NCBI RefSeq assembly: GCF_013284055.1 | Contig: NZ_CP054143.1 | Span: 2,170,001 to 2,234,000 of the forward strand | Length of the DNA: 64,000 bases | Direction: 5' to 3' | Origin: Deefgea piscis | Lineage (GTDB): Bacteria > Pseudomonadota > Gammaproteobacteria > Burkholderiales > Chitinibacteraceae | Part shown: positions 8,302 through 17,415 of the stretch, piece after piece | Layout of the letters: each line of letters opens with the position of its first letter | Numbering within the stretch: position 1 is the first letter of the stretch | The notes under the pieces: model-generated | Seen by the model: only the letters and a program-made list of their open reading frames with translations | What the model was told of the DNA's origin: nothing | The model's database searches: none | Made by a program: the position numbers and the translations under genes

Positions 8302-9516
8302 ATGTCGCAGTTGCACTGGTTTTCACAACTTGCTGCCGAACTCGCCGAGCGAAAATCAGCGCATCTCTATCGATCGCGCCGGGTGCTGGCTTCGCCACAA
8401 GGCGCACACGTCACAGTGGCAGATCGAGTGTTGTGTAATTTTTGCAGTAATGATTATCTAGGCTTGGCTAACCACCCGCAATTGATTGCTGCAGCCCAAG
8501 CGGGCGCGGTGCGTTGGGGCGTCGGTAGTGGTGCTTCGCATTTGGTGGCCGGGCATTTTGCCGTTGAGCAGCAGCTGGAAGAGCGCTTGGCGGCGTGGGC
8601 GAATAAACCGGCGGCGATCACCTTGTCGACTGGTTATATGGCCAATTTGGCGGTGATTACTGGTTTGATGTCGCGTGGCGATGCGATTTTTGCCGATAAG
8701 CTCAATCACGCCTCGCTCAATGATGCGATGGTGTTGTCGCGCGCCGACGTAAAACGTTTCGCGCATGGTGATATGCAAGCCTTGGCGCGGCAACTGGCCG
8801 CATCCAAAGCCGCACGCAAAATGATTGTGGTCGACGCGGTATTTAGCATGGATGGCGATATTGCGCCGCTGGCCGATTTGCTGAAATTGGCCGAGCAATA
8901 CGACGCGCTACTTTATGTGGATGATGCGCATGGCTTTGGCGTATTAGGCAATGGCCGCGGCACTTTGGCTGAGCTGGGTTTATCGTCGCCACGGATTATT
9001 TATATGGCGACTTTGGGTAAGGCTGCGGGCGTTGCCGGGGCGTATATTGCTGCAGAGCAGGTGGTGATTGATTATCTGATCAATACCGCTAAGCCGTATA
9101 TCTACACCACGGCTGCGCCGCCATTGATTGCTGCGGCGATGCATGCCAGCTTGGATTTGATTGAGCAAGATGTGGCGCGGCGTGAGCGCTTGCAGCAGCA
9201 TATTGCGTATTTCCGCCAGCGCTTGGCAGGCGCTTGCACTTTATTGCCGTCCACCACCGCAATTCAGCCGATTATTTTGCCCAGTAGCGAAATCGCCGTG
9301 CAAGTCTCTGCGGCTTTATTTGCCGCTGGATTTTGGGTGGCGGCAATTCGCCCACCCACGGTGGCCACGCCGCGTTTGCGAGTGGTGCTCAGTGCTGCGC
9401 ATACGCAGGATGAAGTGGCGGCATTGTGTGAGCAGTTGTTGCTGATTTTGACGGCGTTGCCTGCGGCCGATTTAACGCCAGCGGCCGGTTCAAGCGCTGC
9501 AGGCGTAATAGATTAA
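8302..9516 (+). CDS. bioF: 8-amino-7-oxononanoate synthase BioF
   Basis: PLP enzyme of the alpha-oxoamine synthase family joining pimeloyl-ACP or pimeloyl-CoA with L-alanine, the first step of biotin ring assembly. In 404 residues I see CNFCSNDYLGL near the N-terminus, GSGASHLVAGH, the cofactor Asp/His motif VDDAHGFGVLG, and the PLP lysine in ATLGKAAG (about residue 240). The tail after residue 385 is Ala-rich and extends slightly beyond the usual length. The start follows AAGGA. First gene of a bioF - DUF2520 gene - bioH cluster. Confidence 0.95.
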   Translation: MSQLHWFSQLAAELAERKSAHLYRSRRVLASPQGAHVTVADRVLCNFCSNDYLGLANHPQLIAAAQAGAVRWGVGSGASHLVAGHFAVEQQLEERLAAWANKPAAITLSTGYMANLAVITGLMSRGDAIFADKLNHASLNDAMVLSRADVKRFAHGDMQALARQLAASKAARKMIVVDAVFSMDGDIAPLADLLKLAEQYDALLYVDDAHGFGVLGNGRGTLAELGLSSPRIIYMATLGKAAGVAGAYIAAEQVVIDYLINTAKPYIYTTAAPPLIAAAMHASLDLIEQDVARRERLQQHIAYFRQRLAGACTLLPSTTAIQPIILPSSEIAVQVSAALFAAGFWVAAIRPPTVATPRLRVVLSAAHTQDEVAALCEQLLLILTALPAADLTPAAGSSAAGVID

Positions 9517-9532
9517 GGATTAAGGCGTTTTT

Positions 9533-10387
9533 ATGCTCAAACTCAATCTCATCGGCCCTGGCCGCTTGGGGCAATCTATGGCCCGCTTGGCGCAATTATC
9601 GGGTCAATATCAGATTGCTGGCGTATTGGCGCGAACGCCAGCGGCGCATAAAGCGCTGGATTTTATCGGCGCAGGGCAGGCGGTTACAACGCTGTCAGCC
9701 TTGCCCGCCGCTGATTTATGGTTGCTTGCCGTGCCCGATTCAGCCATTGCTGCGGTGGCGAGCGAGCTGGCTCAGGCAGGTGTAGTTGCTGCAGGGGATG
9801 TGGTGTTTCATGCCAGCGGCGCATTGGATGCGCAACAGCTGGCGCCACTCCGCGCGCAAGGCGCTCAGCTAGCGAGTGTGCATCCGGCGTTTTCTTTTGC
9901 CGATCCCGCGCGAGCAGTGGCGACTTTTGCCGGTACGCTGTGCGCGATTGAAGGCGACGCTGTGGCGTGTGCGCGCTTGCAAGCGTGGGTCAGTGATTTG
10001 GGCGGCGTGCCATTTGCACTACAAGCTGGCGGTAAAACGGCGTATCACGCCGCACTCAGCATGGCCGCCAATTATCTGGTGACTTTGGCTGAGGTGTCGC
10101 TGCAAACGGCCAATCAAGCGGGGATCGCGCCCGAAATGGCGCAGCGCTTGGTGTTGGGCTTGATGCAGCAAACCTTAAATAATATCGTCGCCATCGGGCC
10201 TGCTGCGGCATTGACGGGGCCGATTGTGCGCGGAGATAGTGCTACCGTCGCCCAGCACTTGGCGGTTTTGCCCAGCCAGTATCGCGTGCTGTATCAAGTT
10301 TTAGGGCAACACACGCAATGCTTAGCTGGCGAGCGTTTAAACCCGCAGCAGCAGCAAGCGCTGGCGCAATATTTAAATAATCAATGA
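9533..10387 (+). CDS. Rossmann-like and DUF2520 domain protein
   Basis: 284 residues. The N-terminal NAD(P)-binding fold begins LNLIGPGRLGQSMARL (GxGxxG type). A strand AADLWLLAVPDSAI and the HPAFSFAD motif follow, and a helical C-terminal half from about 160 is typical of DUF2520, with KTAYHAALSMAANYLVTL. Such proteins resemble ketopantoate reductase or F420-dependent NADP oxidoreductases, but I know of no settled function. It lies 16 bases after bioF and before bioH, so it is probably co-transcribed with biotin genes, which may be coincidental. Confidence 0.82.
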   Translation: MLKLNLIGPGRLGQSMARLAQLSGQYQIAGVLARTPAAHKALDFIGAGQAVTTLSALPAADLWLLAVPDSAIAAVASELAQAGVVAAGDVVFHASGALDAQQLAPLRAQGAQLASVHPAFSFADPARAVATFAGTLCAIEGDAVACARLQAWVSDLGGVPFALQAGGKTAYHAALSMAANYLVTLAEVSLQTANQAGIAPEMAQRLVLGLMQQTLNNIVAIGPAAALTGPIVRGDSATVAQHLAVLPSQYRVLYQVLGQHTQCLAGERLNPQQQQALAQYLNNQ

Positions 10388-10396
10388 TATGTTGGG

Positions 10397-10447
10397 TGGG
10401 TATATGATTGCAGCCTATGAAATTAAGGGGCTGTATACAGATACCCA
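10397..10447. repeat. 51-bp palindromic element, copy 1
   Basis: Imperfect palindrome exactly 51 bp long: arms TGGGTATATGATTGCAGCC and GGCTGTATACAGATACCCA around a 13-base spacer. It is in the gap between the DUF2520 gene and bioH, about 50 bases before the bioH start. In reverse complement it matches the copy inside sbcC at about 33 of 51 positions by my hand alignment. Confidence 0.8.
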
Positions 10448-10500
10448 GTTGGCATGATGGGTGTATGTTCGCCCTCAATCGATTGACTGGGAATAAATGA

Positions 10501-11262
10501 ATGTGGATTGAAACGCGGGGCCAAGGGCCTGATGTGGTGTTGTTGCATGGTTGGGCGATGAATAGCACGGTATGGAATTCGATTGCGGATGCTTTGGCGC
10601 AAGATTATTGCGTGCATTTAGTCGACTTGCCCGGCCATGGTGCGTCGCCGGCTGAAGGGACGTTAAGTTTGCCGGCGATGGTGGCGGCAGTGGATGCGGC
10701 GTTTCCTTGGCCGGTGCAAGTGATCGGCTGGTCTTTGGGCGGCGCGGTGGCGGCTGCTTGGGCGATCAGTCAGCCGCAAAAAGTAAAATCCTTGAGCTTA
10801 ATTGCATCTAGTCCGTGCTTTATGCAGCAAGCCGATTGGGCGAGCGCGATGCCAGCTACGGTATTGGCGCAATTTGCTGAGCAATTGCAGCAAGATTGGC
10901 AAGGTACACTGAAACGCTTTATTAGTTTGCAAGCGATGGGGGATGCCAGCGCGCGCGCGGTGACCAAGGAATTACTCGCGGATTTATTTAAGCACGGTGA
11001 GCCGAGTTTAACCGCGTTGAGTGAGGGTTTGGCGATTTTGCGCGATACCGATTTACGCGCGCAAATCAGCCAAATTGATTGCCCAGTGCTGCTGCAATAC
11101 GGTGATCGCGATACCTTAACGCCAGTGGCGGTGGCGCATTGGTTGGCCAGTCAATTCAGTGATGTGACGTTAAAAATTCATCCAGGCGCCGCGCATGCGC
11201 CGTTTTTATCGCATCGAGCGGATTTTTTAACTGCGCAACAGGCTTTTTTAGCCGCGAATTAA
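10501..11262 (+). CDS. bioH: Pimeloyl-ACP methyl ester carboxylesterase BioH
   Basis: 253-residue alpha/beta hydrolase that removes the methyl ester from pimeloyl-ACP so that BioF can use it. The sequence shows LLHGWAMNSTVW (oxyanion loop), the nucleophile elbow GWSLGG with Ser about 78, the acid in YGDRDTLTP and the catalytic His in GAAHAPFLSH. Length and motifs match E. coli BioH (256). Gene order with bioF supports the role over a generic esterase. No bioC follows. An out-of-frame ATG at 10497 precedes the start. Confidence 0.92.
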   Translation: MWIETRGQGPDVVLLHGWAMNSTVWNSIADALAQDYCVHLVDLPGHGASPAEGTLSLPAMVAAVDAAFPWPVQVIGWSLGGAVAAAWAISQPQKVKSLSLIASSPCFMQQADWASAMPATVLAQFAEQLQQDWQGTLKRFISLQAMGDASARAVTKELLADLFKHGEPSLTALSEGLAILRDTDLRAQISQIDCPVLLQYGDRDTLTPVAVAHWLASQFSDVTLKIHPGAAHAPFLSHRADFLTAQQAFLAAN

Positions 11263-11298
11263 TTGCGGGCGTTGCGGTTAGAATGATGATGAGGAAAT

Positions 11299-11339
11299 AA
11301 AAAGCCTCGATTTCTTGGTGAAGAAATCGAGGCTTTTTT
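11299..11339. terminator. Strong bidirectional terminator, bioH / dsbC
   Basis: A 16-bp perfect stem (11301-11316 with 11321-11336) has a GGTG loop, T-runs on the right and A-runs on the left. It lies between converging genes ending at 11262 and 11351. Confidence 0.95.
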
Positions 11340-11350
11340 GCATCTAGCGA

Positions 11351-12079
11351 TTATTTTTGTGTAGCGAGGATTTTTTCGATTTCGTCTTTTGGAATTGCCC
11401 CTGAAACGATTTGGCCATCCGCAAAAATCAGTGCTGGCGTGCCGTTGATGCCGAGCGATTCGCCGAGTTTAACGCTGCGTGCGATAGGGTTGTCGCAGGT
11501 GGTTTTGCCACCGGTAGGCAAATTGCCGTTGTGCATGAATTCGCTCCATGCTTTTTGCGGGTTTTCACTACACCAGATGAGCTCAGATTTACGCGCGGCA
11601 TCTGGGTGCAAACCAGCCAGTGGCATCAAGAAAGTGTAAATCGTGATGTTTTCGATGCCTGCCAAACTTTGCGTTTCAAGGCGTTTGCAAAATGGGCAAT
11701 CTGGATCAGAGAACACCACTAATTTACGGCTACCGTTGCCGCGTACTTCTTTGATGGCGTCAGCCAGTGGCAATTTGGCGAAGTCCACTTTATTGAGTTC
11801 GGCCATACGGGCTTCGGTTAGGCTTTTTTTAGTCGCTACATTGACCATATCGCCAACGACGACAAATTCACCTTTGGCATCGGAATATACAATATGGCGC
11901 TTGTTTAAAACGACTTCATACAAGCCTTTGATTGGCGTTTCACGTACAGAATCAACCGGCTGGCCAATTTTTTTAGCCAAATTAGCTTTCAAGTCTTTCG
12001 GAGGCGCGTCCGCTTGTGCACTGCATGCAGTGAGCGCGATCATGCCGGCGGCAATGAGAGTACGGGTCAGGTGTTTCAT
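11351..12079 (-). CDS. dsbC: DsbC-family thiol:disulfide interchange protein
   Basis: 242-residue exported protein-disulfide isomerase. Residues about 25-90 form the N-terminal dimerisation domain (KIGQPVDSVRETPIKGLYEVV). The thioredoxin-fold domain carries VVFSDPDCPFCKRLE, with active site CPFC where E. coli DsbC has CGYC. The cis-Pro loop is GTPALIFADG. A second Cys pair (WCSENP...TCDNP) may be the structural disulfide. The signal region ends LTACSAQA, which could be read as a lipobox (LTAC) or as a normal AxA cleavage site, so a lipoprotein form is possible. Monocistronic, sharing a terminator with bioH. Confidence 0.9.
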   Translation of the reverse strand: MKHLTRTLIAAGMIALTACSAQADAPPKDLKANLAKKIGQPVDSVRETPIKGLYEVVLNKRHIVYSDAKGEFVVVGDMVNVATKKSLTEARMAELNKVDFAKLPLADAIKEVRGNGSRKLVVFSDPDCPFCKRLETQSLAGIENITIYTFLMPLAGLHPDAARKSELIWCSENPQKAWSEFMHNGNLPTGGKTTCDNPIARSVKLGESLGINGTPALIFADGQIVSGAIPKDEIEKILATQK

Positions 12080-12134
12080 GAGTCATCCTTCAATCTGGTG
12101 AGTGTGCTAGCAACAGCAGCAGCGATCAGCGGTT

Positions 12135-13316
12135 TTATGAATCCATTGCGTGGCGAATTAATTGCCGTTTTAGCCATGGTAAAGCATTGGTAAAGCCCAG
12201 CCCAAAATTGCGTAAACGCATTAAAACGGGATGGTGATTATTAAAGAGCTGCTGCAATCCATCACAAACGGATTGCATTAATCGTACCGGCTCGCGGCGG
12301 GCGCGCTCATAGCGCCTTAGGACTAAATAATCGCCGATTCGTTCCGGATGCGTTTTTGTTAATAAGTCAGCCAGTTCGGCAACGTCACCAAAACCTAAAT
12401 TAACGCCTTGTCCAGCTAAAGGGTGCACCGTATGTGCCGCATCGCCAACCAAAGCTAAACGCGGTTTGACGCACTGCTCAATCTGATTGAGTTTTAGCTC
12501 AAACGCAGCGGGCGGGGTAATTATAGTGAGTTCGCCCAGTGAGGCATTGCCGGCTTGAGCCACTTTGGCAGCCAGTTGGCTGGGACTTAAATTGAGTAAT
12601 TCATTTTTAAGCTCGGCATCGCACGACCATACCATCGACATTTTTTGCTCGGCGAGCGGCAGCCACGCCAAAATTCCGTCGGTTTTAAACCATTGTTGGG
12701 CACAGCCGTAGTGGGGTTTTTCAATGGCAAAATTGGCAACAACGCCAAATTGCGCATAGGGTTTGGTGCTGGCTTGAATCCCTGCTTGCCCGCGAACCCA
12801 AGACTGCGCCCCATCGGCGCCAACGACTAAACGTGCGCGGAATTGGCGTTGATCGGCCAAGGTTAGCGTAGCAGCTTCGAGATCGACCGATAGCGCTTGC
12901 GCGCTGGCGGGAGTGATGATGTCAACATGGCTGCAGTCAGCCAGTGCCAACCAAAGCGCGCGCTGTAATTCACGGTTTTCAACGATAAAGGCCAGCTCGT
13001 CAACGCCGCTTTCTAGGGCGTTAAATTCCAACAGGGCATCCACGGCGTCACCGCGGATTTTCATCGAGCAAATCGGCGATAAACGTTCTGGGCGAATGCG
13101 TTGCCAAGCACCAATCTGCGTTAAGAGCTGACGACTAGCGCGGCTAATGGCATAGACTCTTTGGTCCCACGTGGAGAGATCAAAATCTAGGCAAGGCGCA
13201 CGGCCTTCGAGCAAGATGACCGAGAGCGAGGTTTTTTTGAGGGCCAGCGCCAATGCGGCACCGACTAAACCACCACCCACGATAATGATATCGGCATCGA
13301 AATTTTTCATGCGCAT
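12135..13316 (-). CDS. UbiH/UbiI/VisC-family FAD-dependent hydroxylase
   Basis: Ubiquinone-ring hydroxylase family, about 393 residues. FAD-binding marks are IIIVGGGLVGAALALAL near the N-terminus, VGADGAQSWVR (DG motif) in the middle and ALVGDAAHTVHPLAGQGVNLG (GD motif). These flavoproteins add hydroxyls to the prenylated ring using O2. Which position this one hydroxylates (UbiH, UbiI, UbiF, or a broad-range UbiM or UbiL) cannot be told by eye. ATGs at 13316 and 13310 are both possible and neither has a clear ribosome-binding site. It lies divergently from comEC with almost no spacer. ubiCA are 11 kb away. Confidence 0.88.
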   Translation of the reverse strand: MRMKNFDADIIIVGGGLVGAALALALKKTSLSVILLEGRAPCLDFDLSTWDQRVYAISRASRQLLTQIGAWQRIRPERLSPICSMKIRGDAVDALLEFNALESGVDELAFIVENRELQRALWLALADCSHVDIITPASAQALSVDLEAATLTLADQRQFRARLVVGADGAQSWVRGQAGIQASTKPYAQFGVVANFAIEKPHYGCAQQWFKTDGILAWLPLAEQKMSMVWSCDAELKNELLNLSPSQLAAKVAQAGNASLGELTIITPPAAFELKLNQIEQCVKPRLALVGDAAHTVHPLAGQGVNLGFGDVAELADLLTKTHPERIGDYLVLRRYERARREPVRLMQSVCDGLQQLFNNHHPVLMRLRNFGLGFTNALPWLKRQLIRHAMDS

Positions 13317-13391
13317 GAGTTTAACATTGTGAATGATTCGTGCAAGGTGATTTCTTGGGCTAGTCAGCACTCGATTGCCTAAGCTAGATGG

Positions 13392-15728
13392 ATGTTAAGT
13401 CGCTATTTATTATTTATTTTTGCTTGGGTGCTTGGCGTAATTACGCTGCAATGGCAAGCGACTTTGCCTGCGGTTACTTGGCCGTTGGCGATGTCTTGCT
13501 TAGCGCTGGGACTATGGTTTTGTCTGAAGCGCTTTAATCAACATCGGGCTCTGCAGTGGCTGGTGCTGCTGGTCTTGGCGTTCAGTTTGGGTTTTGCTTG
13601 GGCCACATGGCGGGCGCAAATTCGGATGGCGCAGCGTATTCCAGTCGATTTGGTCGGTCAAACTGTGTGGATGTCGGGTTTTATTGCCGATTTACCACAA
13701 GAATCGCGCTATGGGCCGCGCTTTATTTTTACGCCGGATGCCGATCCCAAGCGAGCTTGGGCAGTTGATCGCATTCAAGTGAACGCCAAAGGCGGGCCGT
13801 TTGGCGCTGGCGAGCGGTGGCGCTTGCAGCTCAAACTCAAGCCAATTCATGGTGTGGTGAACGCCGCCGGATTTGATTTAGAAGCGTGGTTTTTACAGCA
13901 AAATATTGCTGCGATCGCCAGCATGAAGTCGGCCGAGCGTTTAGCAGGCTTTTCGGCGCAAGCGGCAGTGCTGCGAATTCGCGCCGCGCTACGCCAACGC
14001 ATTGAGCACGCTTTGCAGGATGCGCCGTATCAAGGGGTGATTGTTGCGCTCACCATTGGCGATCAAGCTGGGATTCCCAAGCCACAGTGGCAACGATTTG
14101 CCCTGACGGGCATTACGCATTTAATCAGTATTTCGGGTTTACATATTACGATGTTGGCGGCGATGGGGATGGCATTCGTGCTATATGGCTGGCGGCGCAG
14201 TGCGTATTTAACGCAAAGGCTGGCCGCGCAGCGTGCGGCTTTAATCGCGGGAGTCTTGATCGCGTTGATGTATAGCGTGTTGGCGGGGATGAGTGTGCCA
14301 ACGCAGCGCACCGTATTAATGCTTTTGGTCAGCGCCTGTTGCTTGTGGCGAGCCAGGCCGATGGCAATCAGCGCCATTTGGGCTAGTGCCTTGGCGGTGG
14401 TGGTGCTGTTTGATCCTTTTGCTGTGCTCTCGGTTGGTTTTTGGCTGTCGTTTTTGGCGGTCGCATATTTGCTATGGATGGGCGCCAATCGCATTGGGCG
14501 CAAACCCGCGTGGCGCTTATGGCTAAGTACGCAGTGGGCGGCAACATTGGCGTCGTTACCGATTTTGGTGTTGGTATTTGGGCAGGTGCCGCTGCTGTCG
14601 CCACTAGCCAATGCTTTGGCGATTCCTTTGGTGAGTGTCTTGATTACGCCTTTGGCTTTATTGGGTTTGCTCGACCCAACGGGAACGCTGTTGCGCTGGG
14701 CTGAGGGTTTGTTTGCAATCTTAGATCGCGGATTGCAATGGATCTTGACTTGGCCGTGGCCGGCGCTAGAGATCAGCTCTCCTCCAATGGGTATATTGCC
14801 AGTGGCGATGCTGGGTGTGGCTTTGCTGCTATTACCCCGAGGTATTCCGGCGCGCTGGCTAGGGTGGCTGATGCTACTGCCCTTGTTTTTTATGCCGCAG
14901 CCCAAGTTGGACGATGGGCAGTTTAAATTACAGGTGCTCGACGTGGATCAAGGCTTGAGTGTATTGGTGCAAACGCGGCAACACGCTTTACTGTTTGATA
15001 CCGGACGTGAGGCCAATGCCGAACGCGTGATTTTGCCGGTGTTGCGTCAGGCAGGAATTACTCGGCTGGATACGTTATTGCTATCGCATAATGACAACGA
15101 TCATATTGGTGGCGCGCCGATTTTGCTGGGGCAGGGCGATCGCTTGGCTTTTCCGATGGGTTTGATTTTGCATAGTTTGCCAGAAGATTTGCCGATTTTA
15201 AGTAGTAAAGTGGCCAAGCAGCGTTGCCAAACTGGGCAGCGTTGGCGCTGGGATGGCGTTGATTTTGAGGTGTTATGGCTGCACCCCAACTATGCCGCTA
15301 ACAATGACAATGCCCGCGGTTGTGTGCTGCGCATTCATAATCGCTGGCATAGCGCCTTAATTCCGGCTGATATTAGCCGTCTTGAAGAAGGGGAGCTGCT
15401 CGCGGCAGGTTTAACCAGCACCGAGATTGTGATTGCGCCACATCACGGCAGTAAAAGCGCTTCATCGGATGCATTTATTCAGGCTCTGCAACCGCAATAC
15501 GCGGTATTTTCAGCGGGGTTTATGAATCAATTTCGGCATCCGCATCCCGATGTACAGCAGCGCTATGCAGCAGCCGGGGCGAGGCTATTGCGAACGGATC
15601 AGTCTGGATCATTACAATTTACTGTCGGAGAGCTGATTAAGCTACAAGAGCAGCGCGCCATCGCGCCGCGATATTGGTACACTGCGACTTATTCTGATCC
15701 AAAAACGGCTGTTGGAATTTCGCCATGA
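13392..15728 (+). CDS. comEC: DNA internalisation competence protein ComEC/Rec2
   Basis: 778 residues forming the inner-membrane channel for single-stranded DNA uptake in natural transformation. The order is N-terminal membrane helices with a DUF4131 soluble region (about 1-200), the polytopic Competence domain (about 210-500, with THLISISGLHITMLA), then a C-terminal metallo-beta-lactamase domain (about 515-760). That domain has VLDVDQGLSVLVQT, LLFDTG and the metal motif SHNDNDHIGG, then IAPHHGSK. The lactamase domain may be a nuclease. The downstream MOSC gene overlaps by four bases. The full-length frame suggests the uptake route is intact. Confidence 0.95.
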   Translation: MLSRYLLFIFAWVLGVITLQWQATLPAVTWPLAMSCLALGLWFCLKRFNQHRALQWLVLLVLAFSLGFAWATWRAQIRMAQRIPVDLVGQTVWMSGFIADLPQESRYGPRFIFTPDADPKRAWAVDRIQVNAKGGPFGAGERWRLQLKLKPIHGVVNAAGFDLEAWFLQQNIAAIASMKSAERLAGFSAQAAVLRIRAALRQRIEHALQDAPYQGVIVALTIGDQAGIPKPQWQRFALTGITHLISISGLHITMLAAMGMAFVLYGWRRSAYLTQRLAAQRAALIAGVLIALMYSVLAGMSVPTQRTVLMLLVSACCLWRARPMAISAIWASALAVVVLFDPFAVLSVGFWLSFLAVAYLLWMGANRIGRKPAWRLWLSTQWAATLASLPILVLVFGQVPLLSPLANALAIPLVSVLITPLALLGLLDPTGTLLRWAEGLFAILDRGLQWILTWPWPALEISSPPMGILPVAMLGVALLLLPRGIPARWLGWLMLLPLFFMPQPKLDDGQFKLQVLDVDQGLSVLVQTRQHALLFDTGREANAERVILPVLRQAGITRLDTLLLSHNDNDHIGGAPILLGQGDRLAFPMGLILHSLPEDLPILSSKVAKQRCQTGQRWRWDGVDFEVLWLHPNYAANNDNARGCVLRIHNRWHSALIPADISRLEEGELLAAGLTSTEIVIAPHHGSKSASSDAFIQALQPQYAVFSAGFMNQFRHPHPDVQQRYAAAGARLLRTDQSGSLQFTVGELIKLQEQRAIAPRYWYTATYSDPKTAVGISP

Positions 15729-16525
15729 CCATGCTGCTTTCTGCTTTATACCGCTACCCCCTTAAATCATGTCGTGCTCAAGCACTGAGCCAGAGCCAGC
15801 TTGAGGTGCGCGGCTTGCCACAAGATCGAGAATGGATGATTGCCAATTCGGCTGGCGTGCAAATCACCGCGCGCACCGAGCCACGTATTTTATTGATTGC
15901 TACTGAGGTCACGCCCGATGGTTTGTGGTTAAAAGCGCCGGGCATGGCCGATTTATTTGTCGTGCTAGCGCTGTTTAATGAGCTGCATCAGGCTGATGTT
16001 TGGGAAACCGAGTTTTTAGCTCGGCGCGGGGCGCTCGATGCTGATGCGTGGTTGTCTGCGTATTTAAATCAAACCGTACATCTGATGTGGCTGGGCTTAG
16101 AGCCGCACCGGCGCTTAAAAAATCATCCAGATGTGGCCATTAGCTTTGTTGACACCTATCCCTTATTAATCATTGGTGAAGGCTCTTTGCAAGCGCTTAA
16201 TGCGCGCGTTGGCCGTGAGTTGGCGATGCTGCGTTTTCGGCCTAATTTGGTCATTGCCAATAGCGCGCCATTTGCTGAGGATACTTGGCAGCGGATTCGG
16301 ATTGGCGAGGTGGAGATTGAATTAGCCAAAGCGTGTGAACGTTGTTTGATGACGACGCTCGACCCAGATACTGCTGAGCGCACCAAAGATTCAGAACCAC
16401 TACGTAGTTTGGCTAAGTTTAGAAAAATGGGCGCTGCAGTGGTGTTTGGCCAAAACGCGCGGGTGGTGCAAGGCGGCGCATTACAACTGGGTTTGCCGGT
16501 TGAAGTGCTAAGTTACAAGGATTAA
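15725..16525 (+). CDS. MOSC domain-containing protein (YcbX-like, short form)
   Basis: 266 residues with an N-terminal MOSC beta-barrel (ALYRYPLKSCRAQ...) and a C-terminal MOSC domain ending with RIGEVEIELAKACERCLMTT. The Cys in that last segment is the expected molybdenum-cofactor sulfur ligand. E. coli YcbX detoxifies N-hydroxylated bases and carries an extra C-terminal 2Fe-2S ferredoxin domain; this protein stops before that domain, so it must use a separate electron donor. Its ATG overlaps the comEC stop (ATGA). Confidence 0.85.
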   Translation: MTMLLSALYRYPLKSCRAQALSQSQLEVRGLPQDREWMIANSAGVQITARTEPRILLIATEVTPDGLWLKAPGMADLFVVLALFNELHQADVWETEFLARRGALDADAWLSAYLNQTVHLMWLGLEPHRRLKNHPDVAISFVDTYPLLIIGEGSLQALNARVGRELAMLRFRPNLVIANSAPFAEDTWQRIRIGEVEIELAKACERCLMTTLDPDTAERTKDSEPLRSLAKFRKMGAAVVFGQNARVVQGGALQLGLPVEVLSYKD

Positions 16526-16669
16526 GTGATTAAGTCAGCGTGGTCTTGCATCGTTGTCGCGCTTTACTCTAGTCGATATTCTGTCTATGGCTTTCATGCC
16601 TTGCCATAAAATATTTGTACGAGCACTGAAGTGATTGCGTTAGCAGACCAAATAGTTAAGGAGTGCCCA

Positions 16670-17173
16670 ATGATTCGACGCCGATCTTTGCATGTTTCGC
16701 TACAGGTTGCGATTGTTTCTGTACTGTCATTTTATTTTGGGGTGCATTTTACGCAGTTTTTTCAGGGTGAATCGGCAGGCATTGGTGGTTTGTGGGCGGC
16801 AATTTCATCGATTGTGGTGTTGCAGGCGACGCAAAAAGCCACGATTGAATCGGCGTGGATGCGCACTTTAGGCACTTTGATTGGGGCCAGCATGAGTGCG
16901 CTGTATTTTCAGTTTTTCCCTTTTAGTTGGTTAGGCATGGGGGCGACGATTTTTGCGACGGTTTTATTGTGTGAAATGCTCAATATTCCTGACAATGCCC
17001 GTTTAGCATCGATTACCGTGTGTATCACGATGGTCATGGCCAGTTTGCATCCCTCAATCAATCCTTATTTAAATTCTATATTGCGCTTTAGCGAGTCGAT
17101 GATTGGCATTGCTTTGTCGATGGCGGCGATTAGTTTGTGGCCAACAGATGCTGATGCGAAAGGCGAAAAATAA
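16670..17173 (+). CDS. FUSC / aromatic acid exporter-like small membrane protein
   Basis: 167 residues with about four to five membrane helices. The pattern GLWAAISSIVVLQATQKAT...TLGTLIGA matches the N-terminal membrane half of FUSC/ArAE-type proteins (such as AaeB or YccS). The large cytoplasmic domain of those exporters is absent. The start at 16670 follows AAGGAG by six bases. Function is unknown; an efflux role is only suggested by the family. Confidence 0.7.
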   Translation: MIRRRSLHVSLQVAIVSVLSFYFGVHFTQFFQGESAGIGGLWAAISSIVVLQATQKATIESAWMRTLGTLIGASMSALYFQFFPFSWLGMGATIFATVLLCEMLNIPDNARLASITVCITMVMASLHPSINPYLNSILRFSESMIGIALSMAAISLWPTDADAKGEK

Positions 17174-17243
17174 GCGCTCGTGCTAAGCGTTCAATCGATG
17201 CTGGCGGTGCTCAGTCTCAGCGAGCGTTTTTCAATTTAAAAAA

Positions 17244-17327
17244 CACCGCAAAGTACCTCGTTAGAGTTAGATAAACGCAATGATTTACACCTATTGCGGG
17301 TATTGCTTATGAGGTACTTTGTGGGTG
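17244..17327. repeat. Nested inverted repeat upstream of the alcohol dehydrogenase
   Basis: An outer arm CACCGCAAAGTACCTC (17244-17259) pairs with GAGGTACTTTGTGGGTG (17311-17327), leaving an 11-bp perfect core. Inside it CGCAAT (17276-17281) pairs with ATTGCG (17293-17298). It could be a leader RNA structure or a repressor-binding palindrome for the downstream gene. Confidence 0.6.
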
Positions 17328-17415
17328 TGGGTTCTGATATACGTCAATTTATTACAGCGGTTTTCGGAGTAGTCTAGACGTATTGTAGTTACTACTGTGA
17401 AACGAGGTATTGATC

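Noticed and set aside
14788..14838. A further 51-bp span in comEC from TGGGTAT to ATTACCCC
   Set aside because: The right end is imperfect and the interior does not pair or match the family arms; the encoded hydrophobic helix is normal for ComEC, so chance is likelier.
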